64,000 nt of DNA, taken from contig CP136061.1 of assembly GCA_032622095.1 (NCBI GenBank), positions 9,204,447 through 9,268,446 on the forward strand. The letters are read 5' to 3'. The notes beneath the pieces are model-generated. The model was not told the origin of the DNA. It made no database searches and worked only from the letters and a program-made list of their open reading frames with translations. Shown here piece after piece: positions 1 through 12,515 of the stretch; the stretch's first letter is position 1; the number at the start of each line of letters is the position of its first letter. Position numbers and translations under genes: made by a program. Origin of the DNA: Siphonodentalium dalli. Lineage: Eukaryota; Mollusca; Scaphopoda; Gadilida; Siphonodentaliidae.

Positions 1-3000
1 AACAAGTGTTATATAGTTACCGGGGTATAAAGATGGTCTGTCTCTTTGTAAACATGTGTTATATATATACCGGGGTATAAAGACGGTATATCACTTTGTA
101 AACAAGTGTTATATAGTTACCGGGGTATTAAGATGGTCTATCTCTTTGTAAACAAGTCTTATATAGTTACCGGGGTATAAAGATGGTCTATCTCTTTGTA
201 AACAATTGTTATATAGTTACTGTGGTATGGAGATGGTCTATATCTTTGTAAACAAGTGTTATATAGTTACCGGGGTATAAAGATGGTCTGTCTCTTTGTA
301 AACATGTGTTATATATATACCGGGGTATAAAGACGGTATATCACTTTGTAAACAAGTGTTATATAGTTACCGGGGTTTAAAGATGGTCTGTCTCTTTGTA
401 AACAAGTGTTATATAGTTACCGGGGTATAAAGATTGTCTATCTCTTTATAAACAAGTGTTATATAATTACCGGGGTATAAAGATGGTCTATCTCTTTGTA
501 AACAAGTGTTACATAGTTACTGGGGTATGAAGATTGTATATCTCTTTGTAAACAAGTGTTATATAGATACAGGGGTATAAAGATGGTCTATCTCTTTGTA
601 ATCAAATGTTATATAGTTACCGGGGTATGAAGATGGTCTGTCTCTTTGTAAACAAGTGTTATATAGTTACCGGGGTATGAAGATGGTATATCTCTTTGTA
701 AGCAAGTGTTATATAGTTACCGGGGTATGAAGATTGTATATCTCTTTGTAAACAAGCGTTATATAGATACAGGGGTATAAAGATGGTCTATCTCTTTGTA
801 AACAAGTGTTATATAGTTACCGTGGTATAAAGATGGTCTATCTCTTTGTAAACAAGTGTTATATAGTTACCGGGGTGTAAAGATGGTCTATCTCTTTGTA
901 AACATGTGTTATATAGTTACCAGGGTATAAAGATGCTCTATCTCTTTGTAAACAAGTGTTATATAGTTACCGGGGTATGAAGATGGTATATCTCTTTGTA
1001 AGCAAGTGTTATATAGTTACCGGGGTATGAAGATTGTATATCTCTTTGTAAACAAGTGTTATATAGATACAGGGGTATAAAGATGGTCTATCTCTTTGTA
1101 ATCAAATGTTATATAGTTACCGGGGTATGAAGATGGTCTGTCTCTTTGTAAACAAGTGTTATATAGTTACCGGGGTATGAAGATGGTATATCTCTTTGTA
1201 AGCAAGTGTTATATAGTTACCGGGGTATGAAGATTGTATATCTCTTTGTAAACAAGCGTTATATAGATACAGGGGTATAAAGATGGTCTATCTCTTTGTA
1301 ATCAAATGTTATATAGTTACCGGGGTATGAAGATGGTCTATCTCTTTGTAAACAAATGTTATATAGTTACCGGGTATGAAGATGGTCTATCTCTTTGTAA
1401 ACAAGTGTTAAATAGTTACCGGGGTATAAAGATGGTCTATCTCTTTGTAAACAAGTGTTATATAGTTACCGGGGTATAAAGATGGTCTATCTCTTTGTAA
1501 ACAAGTGTTATATAGTTACCGGGGTATAAAGATGGTCTATCTCTGTGTAAACAAGTGTTATATAGTTACCGCGGTATACAGATGGTCTATCTCTTTATAA
1601 ACCAGTGTTATATAGTTAACGGGGTATAAAGATGGTCTATCTCTTTGTATACAAGTGTTACATAGTTACTGGAGTATATATATGGTGTATCTCTTTGTAA
1701 ACAAGTGTTATATAGTGACCGTGGTATAAAGATGGTCTATCTCTTTGTAAACAAGTGTTATATAGTTACCGGGGTTTAAAGATGGTTTATCTCTTTGTAA
1801 ACAAGTGTTATATAGTTACCGGGGTATGAAGATGGTCTATCTCTTTGTAAACAAGTGTTATATAGTTACCGGGGTATAAAGATGGTCTATCTCTTTGTAA
1901 ACAATTGTTATATAGTTACTGTGGTATGGAGATGGTCTATATCTTTGTAAATAAGTGTTATATAGTTACCGGTGTATAAAGATGGTCTGTCTCTTTGTAA
2001 ACAAGTGTTATATAGATACCGGGGTATAAATATTGTCTATCTCTTTATAAACAAGTGTTATATAGTTACCGGGGTATAAAGATGGTCTATCTCTTTGTAA
2101 TCAAGTGTTACATAGTTACTGGAGTATATATATGGTCTATCTCTTTGTAAACAAGTGTTATGTAGTTACCGTTATATAAAGATGGTCTATCTCTTTGTAA
2201 ACAAGTGTTATATAGTTACCGGGGTTTAAAGATGGTCTATCTCTTTGTAAACAAGTGTTATATAGTTACCGGGGTATGAAGATGGTCTATCTCTTTATAA
2301 ACAAGTGTTATATAGTTACCGGGGTATAAAGATGGTCTATCTCTTTGTAAGCAAGTGTTATATAGTTACCGGGGTATGAAGATGGTATATCTCTTTGTAA
2401 ACAAGTGTTATATAGTTACATGGGTATAAAGAAGGTCTATCTCTTTGTAAACAAATGTTATATAGTTACCGGGTATGAAGATGGTCTATCTCTTTGTAAA
2501 CAAGTGTCAAATAGTTACCGGGGTATAAAGATGGTCTATATCTTTGTAAGCAAGTGTTATATAGTTACCGGGGTATGAAGATGGTATATCTCTTTGTAAA
2601 CAAGTGTTATATAGTTACATGGGTATAAAGAAGGTCTATCTCTTTGTAAACAAATGTTATATAGTTACCGGGTATGAAGATGGTCTATCTCTTTGTAAAC
2701 AAGTGTTAAATAGTTACCGGGGTATAAAGATGGTCTATCTCTTTGTAAACAATTGTTATATAGTTACCGGGGTATAACGATGGTCTATCTCTTTGTAAAC
2801 AAGGGTTATATAGTTACCGGGGTATAAAGATGGTCTATCTCTGTGTAAACAAGTGTTATATAGTTACCGCGGTATAAAGATGGTCTATCTCTTTATAAAC
2901 CAGTGTTATATAGTTAACGGGGTATAAAGATGGTCTATCTCTTTGTAAACAAGTGTTACATAGTTACTGGAGTATATATATGGTCTATCTCTTTGTAAAC

Positions 3001-4528
3001 AAGTGTTATATAGTTACCGTGGTATAAAGATGGTCTATCTCTTTGTAAACAAGTGTTATATAGTTACCGGGGTTTAAAGATGGTCTATCTCTTTGTAAAC
3101 AAGTGTTATATAGTTACCGGGGTATAAAGATGGTCTGTCTCTTTGTAAACATGTGTTATATAGTTACCGGGGTATAAAGATGGTCTATCTCTTTGTAAAC
3201 AAGTGTTATATAGTTACCGGGGTATAAAGATGGTCTGTCTCTATGTAAACATGTGTTATATAGTTACCGGGGTATAAAGACGGTATATCTCTTTGTAAAC
3301 AAGTGTTATATAGTTACCGGGGTATTAAGATGGTCTATCTCTTTGTAAACAAGTCTTATATAGTTATCGGGGTATAAAGATGGTCTATCTCTTTGTAAAC
3401 AATTGTTATATAGTTACTGTGGTATGGAGATGGTCTATATCTTTGTAAATAAGTGTTATATAGTTACCGGGGTATAAAGATGGTCTGTCTCTTTGTAAAC
3501 AAGTGTTATATAGTTACCGGGGTATAAAGATTGTCTATCTCTTTATAAACAAGTGTTATATAATTACCGGGGTAAAAAGATGGTCTATCTCTTTGTAAAC
3601 AAGTGTTACATAGTTACTGGAGTATATATATGGTCTATCTCTTTGTAAACAAGTGTTATATAGTTACCGTGGTATAAAGATGGTCTATCTCTTTGTAAAC
3701 AAGTGTTATATAGTTACCGGGGTTTAAAGATGGTCTATCTCTTTGTAAACAAGTGTTATATAGTTACCGGTTTATGAAGATGGTATATCTCTTTGTAAGC
3801 AAGTGTTATATAGTTACCGGGGTATGAAGATTGTATATCTCTTTGTAAACAAGTGTTATATAGATACAGGGGTATAAAGATGGTCTATCTCTTTGTAATC
3901 AAATGTTATATAGTTACCGGGGTATGAAGATGGTCTGTCTCTTTGTAAACAAGTGTTATATAGTTACCGGGGTATGAAGATGGTATATCTCTTTGTAAGC
4001 AAGTGTTATATAGTTACCGGGGTATGAAGATTGTATATCTCTTTGTAAACAAGCGTTGTATAGATACAGGGGTATAAAGATGGTCTATCTCTTTGTAATC
4101 AAATGTTATATAGTTACCGGGGTATGAAGATGGTCTATCTCTTTGTAAACAAGTGTTATATAGTTACCGGGGTTTAAAGATGGTCTATCTCTTTGTAAAC
4201 AAGTGTTATATAGTGACCGGGGTATAAAGATGGTCTATCTCTTTGTAAACAAGTGTTATATAGTTACCGGGGCATGATGATGGTCTATCTCTTTGTAAAC
4301 AAGTGTTATATAGTGACCGGGGTAGAAAGATGGTCTATCTCTTTGTAAGCAAGTGTTATATAGTTACCGGGGTATAAAGATGGTCTATCTCTTTGTAAAC
4401 AAGTGTTATATAGTTGCCGGGGTATACAGATGGTCTATATCTGTGTAAACAAGTGTTATATAGTTACCGGGGTATTAAGATTGTCTATCTCTTTGTAAAC
4501 AAGTGTTATATAGTTACCGGGGTATGAA
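1..4528. repeat. 50-bp satellite/minisatellite array, about 90 copies, left end beyond the window
   Basis: About 90 head-to-tail copies of a 50-bp unit that begins AACAAGTGTTATATAGTTAC and ends CTCTTTGTA. The register slips by one base three times (near 1366, 2470 and 2665), each at a 49-bp monomer reading CGGGTATGAA. Variant monomers recur in fixed order. For example, a four-monomer cycle (ATCAAATG, AACAAGTG, AGCAAGTG, AACAAGCG starts) is seen at 601-800, 1101-1300 and 3898-4097, so a 200-bp higher-order unit exists. A longer block near 1545-2000 reappears about 1300 bp later. Because 50 is not a multiple of 3, no frame stays open, so it is not coding. The right edge is abrupt at about 4528. 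Confidence 0.97.
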
Positions 4529-5395
4529 ATATTTAGATTTGAATCGAACACTCCTTTCAGGAAATACTTCTATCGATTAATGTTGATTATATTTCGAATA
4601 TTTTCTGGTCTAAAAACATGTGGTTGTTTAGCTAACGAACAATAATGGTTACTGTTAACATAGACCACAAAGTTTATTGTGTAATTTTGGCACAAATAAA
4701 CGTTAATTAGACTCATTATCGCTTGTAACTAGGTAATAAAACAATACAAACAATCAATCTGGGACATTGGGCGTTCGGAGCATAGCTATGGTAACATACT
4801 AATGATCTCTATCGATATAGGGTATCGCCTGAATGGTATGTTCTAAAAATAGAACAACAAAGCGTCCCACTTAATCATTTCATTGTATAATAAAATTTTC
4901 GAAATAAAATCAATATTAATTGATAGAAGCGTTTCCGGACATGGGTCTTCAATTCATATTTATTATTTTGTTCTCACGAAGCTATTTCAAAATCGTTATA
5001 TGAAGAGATAATCCATCTTTAATCGTAACAAACGCATATGCAAACGACAACTGATAGACATAATACAAATTCTTATACCTAGTGACGTATGCGTGACTTA
5101 GGTGTGGCCCAAGTAAATAGGTGTTTGCTGAACCGTTGATATATATGGGTTTGAATGTCGTTTTAAGTTTATAAAACAGCACAACAAAAATGAGTTTTAA
5201 CAACAAAATTATTCTTATACAATTAACAGATTTGATCGCTTCTTGTTTATAGAAGTTCGTTATCATATTTATCATATTTGTCGATATCACGTGGCAATTC
5301 GCAGTATGCATGCAGTTGGTTAAATCGGCAATATCGGTACGACAGAGGGGAAACCGAAGGCAACAAATCCCTCATTTAGACATTCTGTCTCGTGG
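4529..5395. other. AT-rich non-coding stretch
   Basis: No recognisable gene. The only open frame (minus, 4982-5311) has no motif I recognise and lies in low-complexity AT-rich sequence. No repeat with other parts of the window was noticed. Confidence 0.5.
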
Positions 5396-5840
5396 TTAAC
5401 CCTTTACCCAACAGAACGGCCCTGTGCCCATGCATTCTCTTATATATGCGAGTCGACCATAGGTCGCCTCGCATATATAAGAGAATGCATTGGCCTAACA
5501 TATTAAAAATGATAAAATTGTCAAAGAATGTAGAAAAATATTATAAAAATTGTTAAAAAATGTAAGAAAAAATATATAATTGTTAAAGAATGTAAGAAAA
5601 AATGGTAAAAAGTGTTAGGCCAATGCATTCTCTTATATATGCGAGGCGACCTATGGTCGAGTCGCATATATAAGAGAATGCATTGGCACAGGGCATAACT
5701 GTAACCATCACAATGTGGTCAATGAACCGGTTCCAATGATATCCATATTTGTATGGTGTTATTGAGACAGACCGAAGATAGTTTAGGCTGTTGAAGCTTT
5801 ATTTGGGCGTTTTTGACCGGTTTGTTGGGTAAAGGGTTAA
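5396..5840. mobile_element. TTAA-bounded piggyBac-like MITE with paired palindromes
   Basis: The termini are TTAA followed by CCCTTTACCCAACA (5400-5413) and its exact inverse before TTAA (5823-5836). TTAA target duplication with CCC/GGG ends is the established signature of piggyBac-type elements. Inside lie two 61-bp near-perfect palindromes, 5430-5490 and 5623-5683 (ATGCATTCTCTTATATATGC arms). They are separated by AT-rich sequence built from TGTTAAAGAATGTAAG-type units and flanked by the inverted decamer GCCCTGTGCC/GGCACAGGGC. No transposase is present, so it is non-autonomous. The palindrome core may itself be an older element nested in the TTAA element. Confidence 0.8.
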
Positions 5841-6332
5841 ACTATGGTTTTGTATTTCCCGAAACAAGATTTATGAGGAGATGATGAATCCGACCTATAT
5901 GCTGCATGTCATAATGAAATATTTACAAACATAATATGAATTAAAAACAACACAATTATAACCGCCACCATCACCATAAACATCGTTATCGTCAAATATA
6001 TCCAATAATAAACTACTCAGCATGTAATAGGTATGAAGTATGTTGAATAATGGCTGGCTGAATTGCGCGGGGAAAATTATGTCCACTGGCATTTTATTTG
6101 TCAATTTACTAGGCATACGCTAGTTCGTGACAGTATGCCAACACGTTTATTTTGTACACTGTACAAAATAGACAATACATTTTATGGCTAAATACCGACA
6201 GCTGTTTCCAATGATATACCGTGAAATAAATAGTACACCGTGTTGTTGTATAAATATAAACACCGTAGATTAAACGGTTATACCGCTAACATTGCAGTAT
6301 ACACTGTGTATATGTCCCTATATCGTAGACTT
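5841..6332. other. AT-rich non-coding stretch
   Basis: Nothing supportable as a gene. The minus frame at 5895-6116 lacks motifs and codes mostly low-complexity residues. Confidence 0.45.
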
Positions 6333-6745
6333 ACATGTACTCAATCCGGTCCCCATATAATCAGATTCCAACAACAACATCGTTTTTTAAATACCCCTTC
6401 AGTTATCAGAATCAATTAATTGCCAACAAATAATGCTAACCATGCACTGTCAACAATAGTATAAGATTGTCCAAAACGTGTTATCAACATTTTGTTCAAC
6501 GAAATATGGCCGCATCAAAGCCACTTGAATTTATAGTCATCCATCTCCATCCGCAATTTGGTCTGAGACCGTCGGTTTGACAACTTTTTACCAGGCCACC
6601 AATTACAACACATCTCGAGTAACAAAAAATTTCAAAAATCGATATTTGATCACTCTGAGCTTTGATGTGTGGGTTCCTGGACTCAAATCATACATTGTTT
6701 ATATACCTCCGAAGCCAAAGAAATAGTAATTTGGGAGCGTTAATG
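6333..6745 (-). repeat. Dispersed repeat, copy 1 (inverse of 35490-35930)
   Basis: This segment reads as the reverse complement of 35490-35930, with moderate divergence. Shared landmarks are the tract around ATTTTGTTCAACGAAATATGGC, GATCACTCTGAGCTTTGA and CGAAGCCAAAGAAATAGTAA. It is a two-copy example here of an interspersed family. No coding capacity is seen. Confidence 0.75.
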
Positions 6746-6769
6746 CATCTTTAATAGTTATACCGCAAT

Positions 6770-6835
6770 AATGGCGTTCGACCTATATACACATAATCTG
6801 ATAATGGCGTTCGACCTATATACACAGAATCTGCT
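6770..6835. repeat. 33-bp tandem duplication
   Basis: Two adjacent copies of a unit containing AATGGCGTTCGACCTATATA, 33 bp apart. It marks the edge of the dispersed repeat to its left. Confidence 0.8.
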
Positions 6836-7289
6836 CTCGCAGACATTTATAGAACTTTATTCGATGGTTGTGTGGACGTAGTTTACATAAAAACCAGTGC
6901 TCGTTGGAGTAAGATTCGATCGCATAATTTTACGAACTAAGGTTTCGATTGTGCATGGAGACAAGGCTTCGTTGAACGCCCAACTGATGGACTACCAAGT
7001 TAAACATTGAATTGTAAAATCATGGATAAAATTGAGGTTACATATCATTAAAACGATAACTAAAATATGACAATTATTCAGGTTGGTAATTCTAGGTATT
7101 TGACCTTTGCATCTTCAAATATGTTATTTCTTCGGAGGCAAACATGCAATAGAGTCATTGATATAATTATGTAACAACACTGGGATGTACACCCATATGC
7201 TGAATGGTGGGGCACGTGTTAATATTAATATATTATTATCCATCCCTTAACTAACACTATTTATGATTGCCACCACGTGATAATACGTG
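6836..7289. other. Non-coding stretch
   Basis: No gene or repeat recognised. Confidence 0.4.
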
Positions 7290-7613
7290 AAAAAGTCATA
7301 TTGGACTCCTGAATGTCATATTGGACTCCCAAGTGTGCAATATGACTTTTTTTATCGGGACTCTGTGACGTCACGAACTAACTATTGCGAAATGAATCGG
7401 AGAAATTGTGATGCGCGCGCAACACTGGTGGATTTAGCAGACGTTTCACTTCCGCATTGAGTTTTTTCATTTCCGTATTCACTGTTCCAAATCATGCTTT
7501 CTGATGATCAAATAGAGGCTTTTATAGATAATTAAGTGCCGACAAATACCGAAAATAACCACCAAAGTTTTATTCCAAAATTTGGATAAACATACAGATG
7601 GATAATAAAAATG

Positions 7614-7772
7614 TCATTATACAATGTTGTGTACAGTATGAGTTTTTCTTGTTCTCGTCCAGGTTGTGGTGAAAGGTCATATTGGATGCGTGTCTCGTCC
7701 AATATGACTTTTCACCACAACCTGGACTCTTACAATAAAAACACATACTGTATACACAACATTGTATAATAA
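7614..7772. repeat. Long hairpin (inverted repeat, about 75-bp arms)
   Basis: The left arm begins TTATACAATGTTGTGTACAG and the right arm ends with its inverse CTGTATACACAACATTGTAT. The turn is near 7692. The core GTCATATTGGATG...GTCCAATATGAC resembles a smaller inverted pair at 7290-7351 (AAAAAGTCATATTGG / GCAATATGACTTTTT), so the two may belong to one foldback family. Confidence 0.8.
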
Positions 7773-8192
7773 CTTTATATTATAGCAGAATACAGAGGGC
7801 AGTTTCAATCAATATATCAAAACTATAGATATAGGTGTATGCATAATCTGGTAATTGTATATCATAACATACCTAAGTGGAATATTTCCGAACAAAATCG
7901 TCCATATAGCATTGGAAATACGTATTATCGATAAATTTCAGATCGTTTGTGTCGGATCGAATTTTGTAATCCGCGGTCGCGTATAAATATCACATGTGGG
8001 AAGATAATATGGAGCTGTCTTCGCTTTGAAACTTTTATGATACATGTACTACATAATTATGATGATTAGAACAAAGATAAAGCCGTGCGTGAAACCTGAA
8101 CATAGTTTTATGTTAAGGACATATTATGTACGTATTTCGGCGTATCACTGGCAAGTGAGTATACACAGGTAGTTTGTCAACTGCAAGAAAGT
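7773..8192. other. Non-coding stretch
   Basis: No gene or structured repeat recognised. Confidence 0.4.
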
Positions 8193-8310
8193 ACATGTAG
8201 CTTTCAAGGTTTATAACCGATCATTCCAACACATGTAGCTTTCAAAGTTTATAACCGACCACTCCAACACATGTAGCTTTCAAAGTTTATAACCGACCAT
8301 TCCAACACAG
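8193..8310. repeat. 38-bp tandem repeat, three copies
   Basis: Three head-to-tail copies of a 38-bp unit starting ACATGTAGCTTTCAAAGTTT, at 8193, 8231 and 8269. Confidence 0.85.
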
Positions 8311-9112
8311 CTATTGTACAACTCAGAAAACACAAAGTCTGAACTATATACACTGTTTTATGGTGCCCACATCAGAATGAGCAATGGGTGATGCCAGTGT
8401 CATGGGCCCGCAAACAAGGTACGTGCCATGCTCACCTGAAGCTGATATATTCTGCTAATGATGAACAGACAGTCTGCCGTCAGAGCAGTTTTAGCCAGTC
8501 CAAAATAAAAATAGTATAAATAAATTTGTAGAAAACCCTGAATCTCATGAATTGCTTACACCATGGAGTCCACTTACAAAGCACAACATGTGCAACTTTA
8601 AATTCCACACACAGTCGTGGCCAGGTTATCTTCGCACAATTGTAAACAAATATTCCTCAGTTGGGAAGAAGTTTCGCCGATAAACACCCTGTAATGATTC
8701 CTCCAGTGAAAGTCGTTAATTAATATTAAGATACAAGTAAGAATAAAGTCGTCGCACATATTAAAGACATATTATGTACTTTTACGGGTGCGATAAACTG
8801 ATAGGTTAGTATTCAGGTGCTATGCCAACTAGAGGAATATAGCATTCTACTAACATCGCCGAAAATCTCAAGCAAATCGACCGTACCACTCCATAGAAAA
8901 CATCGTTTGAACTACGCTCAATTTAAAATATTTACTATACTCGATTCGGGCGCATCTATTTCGTCATCGAGAGTCACTGCATTTAATTAATACATAAGAA
9001 TGACGCTGTGTGTTGTCAATTTAGATATAATATTTGTAAAAATAACTGCTTTGAACAAGATTATTCTCCATTTCTATTTGATCACCCTAACGGAGTGTTT
9101 CACATCACTTTA
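8311..9112. other. Non-coding stretch
   Basis: AT-rich with no recognisable gene. I saw no repeat shared with the rest of the window. Confidence 0.4.
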
Positions 9113-9380
9113 AGTTACACGTGAGAATAACGTCGTTACACACATTAAGTTACACATGAGAACAACTTCGTACATATTAAGTTACACGTGATAATAACGT
9201 CGTTCCACAAATTGTTACACATGAGAATAAATTGGTCGCACATATTAAGTTACACGTAAGAATAAGTTCGTTACACATATTGTTACACATGAGAATGAAT
9301 TGGTCGCACATGTTAAGTTACACGTAAGAATAAGGTCGTTGCACATATTAAGTTACACGTTAGATGGTAAGAATAAAGTT
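9113..9380. repeat. Irregular tandem repeat built on AAGTTACACGTGAGAATAA
   Basis: About eight diverged units of 30-38 bp carrying GTTACACRTGAGAATAA and GTCGTTACACATATT. Lengths vary, so no frame is preserved. It looks like a decaying minisatellite. Confidence 0.8.
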
Positions 9381-9410
9381 GGATGCTGCCAATCTGGATG
9401 TACAATTTAT

Positions 9411-9510
9411 GAAATTAACTACATTATTCTGTATTCCCATCGGATCACCCCAGCCGAGATGAAATTAACTACATTATTCTGTATTCCCATCGGATCACCC
9501 CATGCAGCCG
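9411..9510. repeat. 50-bp tandem duplication
   Basis: GAAATTAACTACATTATTCT starts at 9411 and again at 9461, followed by the same GTATTCCCATCGGATCACCC. The open frames that cross it are by-products. Confidence 0.85.
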
Positions 9511-10154
9511 AGTGTTCCACGTCACTTTAAGTACATTACCTGATATTGAAATGAGAACTGAGATGAGAACTGGTGCCAAGAGATACATCACGCGTGTGGT
9601 GAGGAGGTGGAGGTGATAGTCAATGTTTGCCGACAGGAAGCGACAACATCCGTAACTCGTACAGCTCCCAACAATTATCAAATACGACTTAACCCATACC
9701 ATCCATAAATACCCAAAATAAAATTACCACACATGTGTCAAAATTCCACAATAAGACTAGCTAGCTAAACTACTATCCATTAGCCCTTTGACACTAATAT
9801 TCAATAGGGTCGCTCAAACATTGAATACATAAGGTCAAATTGTCAATGAATAGAAACAAATACATATATGAATGCCGTTAGAAGAGAGTTAAAACTGCGA
9901 GATGGTATGCATATATGTCTAGTGCAGAATATTTGAGTGACGACCGGCGACAAAGATAGCCTAACTGTCCTAACGGAACGTCTCGGTTGATTAATACATC
10001 CTCTCTCCACATATCAGGTCTTAGTATTCACCTTAGTGTGTCTATTAATGGCCTGGCAGTCGTCGTATACGTAAAACACTGTATATATTAATTATGTAGC
10101 AGTACGGCCTCTGTCGTGTACGAGATGTCGTCTGAGATGATCTTCTGTTCCGCG
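9511..10154. other. Non-coding stretch
   Basis: No gene recognised. The short minus frames here have no motifs. Confidence 0.4.
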
Positions 10155-11398
10155 TTAACCCATTTATGACGGGAGCTTCCTGAAATTTTGCGAAAACCCT
10201 GTGCCAATGCATTCTCTTATATATGCGAGTCGACCATAGGTCGTCTCGCATATATAAGAGAATGCAATGGCCTAACAAATTTTATATTATTTTCTATTTT
10301 TGTTTAAAAATGTAAAAAAAAAAAAAAAAATAATAAATGATAAAACATTGTTAAAGAATGTAAGAAACAATGATAAAAAATAATAAAAATTGTTAAAGAA
10401 TGCAAGAAAAAATGATAAAAATTGATAAAGAATGTAAGAAAAAAATATAAATTGTCAAAGAATGTAAGAAAAAAATGATAAAATATAAGAAAAAATGATA
10501 AAAATTGTATAGAATGTAAGAAAAAATGATAAAAATTGTTAAAGAATGTAAGAAATAATGATAAAAAATAATAAAAATTGTTAAAGAATGTAAGAAAAAT
10601 GATAAAAATTGATAAAGAATGTAAGAAAAAAATATAAATTGTCAAAGAATGTAAGAAAAAATTATTTAAAAAAATGATCAAATGTAAGAAAAAATGATAA
10701 AAATTGTTAAAGAATGTAAGAAATAATGATAAAAAATAATAAAAATTGTTAAAGAATGTAAGAAAAATGATAAAAATTGATAAAGAATGTAAGAAAAAAA
10801 TATAAATTGTCAAAGAATGTAAGAAAAAATTATTTAAAAAAATGATCAAATGTAAGAAAAAATGATACAAATTGTATAGAATGTAAGAAAAAATTATAAA
10901 ATTTGTTAAAGAATGTAAGAAATAATGATAAAAAAAAATTAAAATTGTTAAAGAATGTAAGAAAAATGATAAAAATTGATAAAGAATGTAAGAAAAAAAT
11001 ATAAATTGTCAAAAAATGTAAGAAAAAATTATTTTAAAAAATTATAAAATATAAGAAAAAATGATAAAAATTGTATAGAATGTAAGAAAAAATGATAAAA
11101 ATTGTTAAAAAAAAAAGGTCAGAAAAAATAATGATAAAAATTGTTAAAGAATGTAAGAAAAATTCATAAAAAATGATAAAATTGTTAGGCCAATGCATTC
11201 TCTTATATATGCCGGTGTCTCACAGGGAGCGTCGTATATGTAATAGAATACATTGGCCGAACAATATTTACCTTGACCTTGTAACCTGGTGCATTCTCTT
11301 ATAAATGCGAGGCTCCCGATATATGGGACCCGCATAGATAGGAGAATGCTCTGGAACAGTATCTTTAATCCTGCACCAGTGCAACATCCCGTCATGAA
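10155..11398. mobile_element. TTAA-ended MITE with expanded AT-rich core, right end degraded
   Basis: The left end is TTAACCCATTTATGACGGGA (10155), closely matching the start of the 107-bp units at 60245-60897. A palindrome of the same family as in 5396-5840 lies at 10206-10267. The core is the AT-rich array (10290-11185). Further palindromes lie at about 11191-11256 and 11284-11352. The text TTTAATCCTGCACCAGTGCAAC near 11364 matches the right end of the fragment at 52121-52229. The expected final CTCCCGTCAT...TTAA survives only as CCCGTCATGAAAA and then passes straight into the minisatellite at 11402. Confidence 0.6.
10290..11185. repeat. AT-rich array of TTGTTAAAGAATGTAAGAAA units
   Basis: Some 25-30 units of roughly 28-34 bp (GTTAAAGAATGTAAGAAAAA, ATGATAAAAA) with a larger super-period of about 170 bp (compare 10560-10730 with 10730-10900). 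The long minus frames (Phe/Leu/His-rich) are artefacts of stop-poor A/T repeats. The same unit forms the spacer in the MITE at 5396-5840. Confidence 0.9.
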
Positions 11399-11401
11399 AA
11401 A

Positions 11402-12508
11402 CGCGTTCATGAACCTAAACAAATGGATGTATGCGTTCATGAACCTAAACAAATGGATGTGTGCGTTCACCATGGACCTAAACAAAAGGATGCGTGCGTT
11501 CACCATAAACCTAAACAAATGGATGTGTGCGTCCATGAACCTAAACAAATGGATGTGTGCGTTCACCATGAACCTAAAAAAATGGATGTGTGCGTTCACC
11601 ATGAACCTAAACAAATGGATGTGTGCGTTCGTGAACCTAAACAAATGGATGTGTGCGTTCACCATGAACCTAAACAAATGGATGTGTGCATTCACCATGA
11701 ACCTAAACAAATGGATGTGTGCGTTCACCATGAACCTAAACAAATGGATGTGTGCGTTCACCATGAACCTAAACAAATGGATGTGTGCGTTCACCATGAA
11801 CCTAAACAAATGGATTTGTGCCATCATGAACCTAAACAAATGGATGTGTGCGTTCACCATGAACCTAAACAAATGGATTTGTGCGTTCATGAACCTAAAC
11901 AAATGGATGTGTGCGTTCACCATGAACCTAAACAAATGGATGTGTGCGTTCATCATGAACCTAAACAAATGGATGTGTGCGTTCACCATGAACCTAAAAA
12001 AATGGATGTGTGCGTTCACCATGAACCTAAACAAATGGATGTGTGCGTTCGTGAACCTAAACAAATGGATGTGTGCGTTCACCATGAACCTAAACAAATG
12101 GATTTGTGCCATCATGAACCTAAACAAATGGATGTGTGCGTTCACCATGAACCTAAACAAATGGATGTGTGCGTTCACCATGAACCTAAACAAATGGATG
12201 TGTGCGTTCACCACGAACCTAAACAAATGGATGTGTGCGTTCACCATGAACCTAAACAAATGGATGTGTGCGTTCACCATGAACGTAAACAAATGGATTT
12301 GTGCCATCATGAACCTAAAAAAATGGATGTGTGCGTTCACCATGAACCTAAACAAATGGATTTGTGCGTTAATGAACCTAAACAAATGGATGTGTGCGTT
12401 CACCACGAACCTACACAAATGGATGTGTGCGTTCACCATGAACCTAAACAAATTGATGTGTGCGTTCATGAACCTAAACAAATGGATTTTTGCATTCATC
12501 TACCGTAG
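11402..12508. repeat. 30/33-bp minisatellite, about 34 units, open in three frames
   Basis: Head-to-tail units of 33 bp (GTTCACCATGAACCTAAACA then AATGGATGTGTGC) or 30 bp (missing ACC or an equivalent triplet). All length changes are multiples of three, so two plus frames (from 11289 and 11423) and one minus frame (to 11144) stay open for 361-451 codons. In the plus frame reading VCVHHEPKQMD, most substitutions between units change the amino acid (E>G, E>K, H>R, V>L, K>T, P>R), and only a few are silent. That argues against selection on the protein. Four-unit blocks recur (units 5-8 and 18-21). Best read as non-coding. Confidence 0.88.
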
Positions 12509-12515
12509 TGGTTAG

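Noticed and set aside
10304-11012. Phe/Leu/His-rich minus frames of 188 and 60 codons
   Set aside because: They arise from A/T-rich tandem repeats poor in stop codons on that strand.
11144-12515. Long open frames of 361-451 codons over the minisatellite
   Set aside because: They exist in three frames at once because unit lengths are multiples of three. Inter-unit changes are mainly non-synonymous and there is no start or end context.
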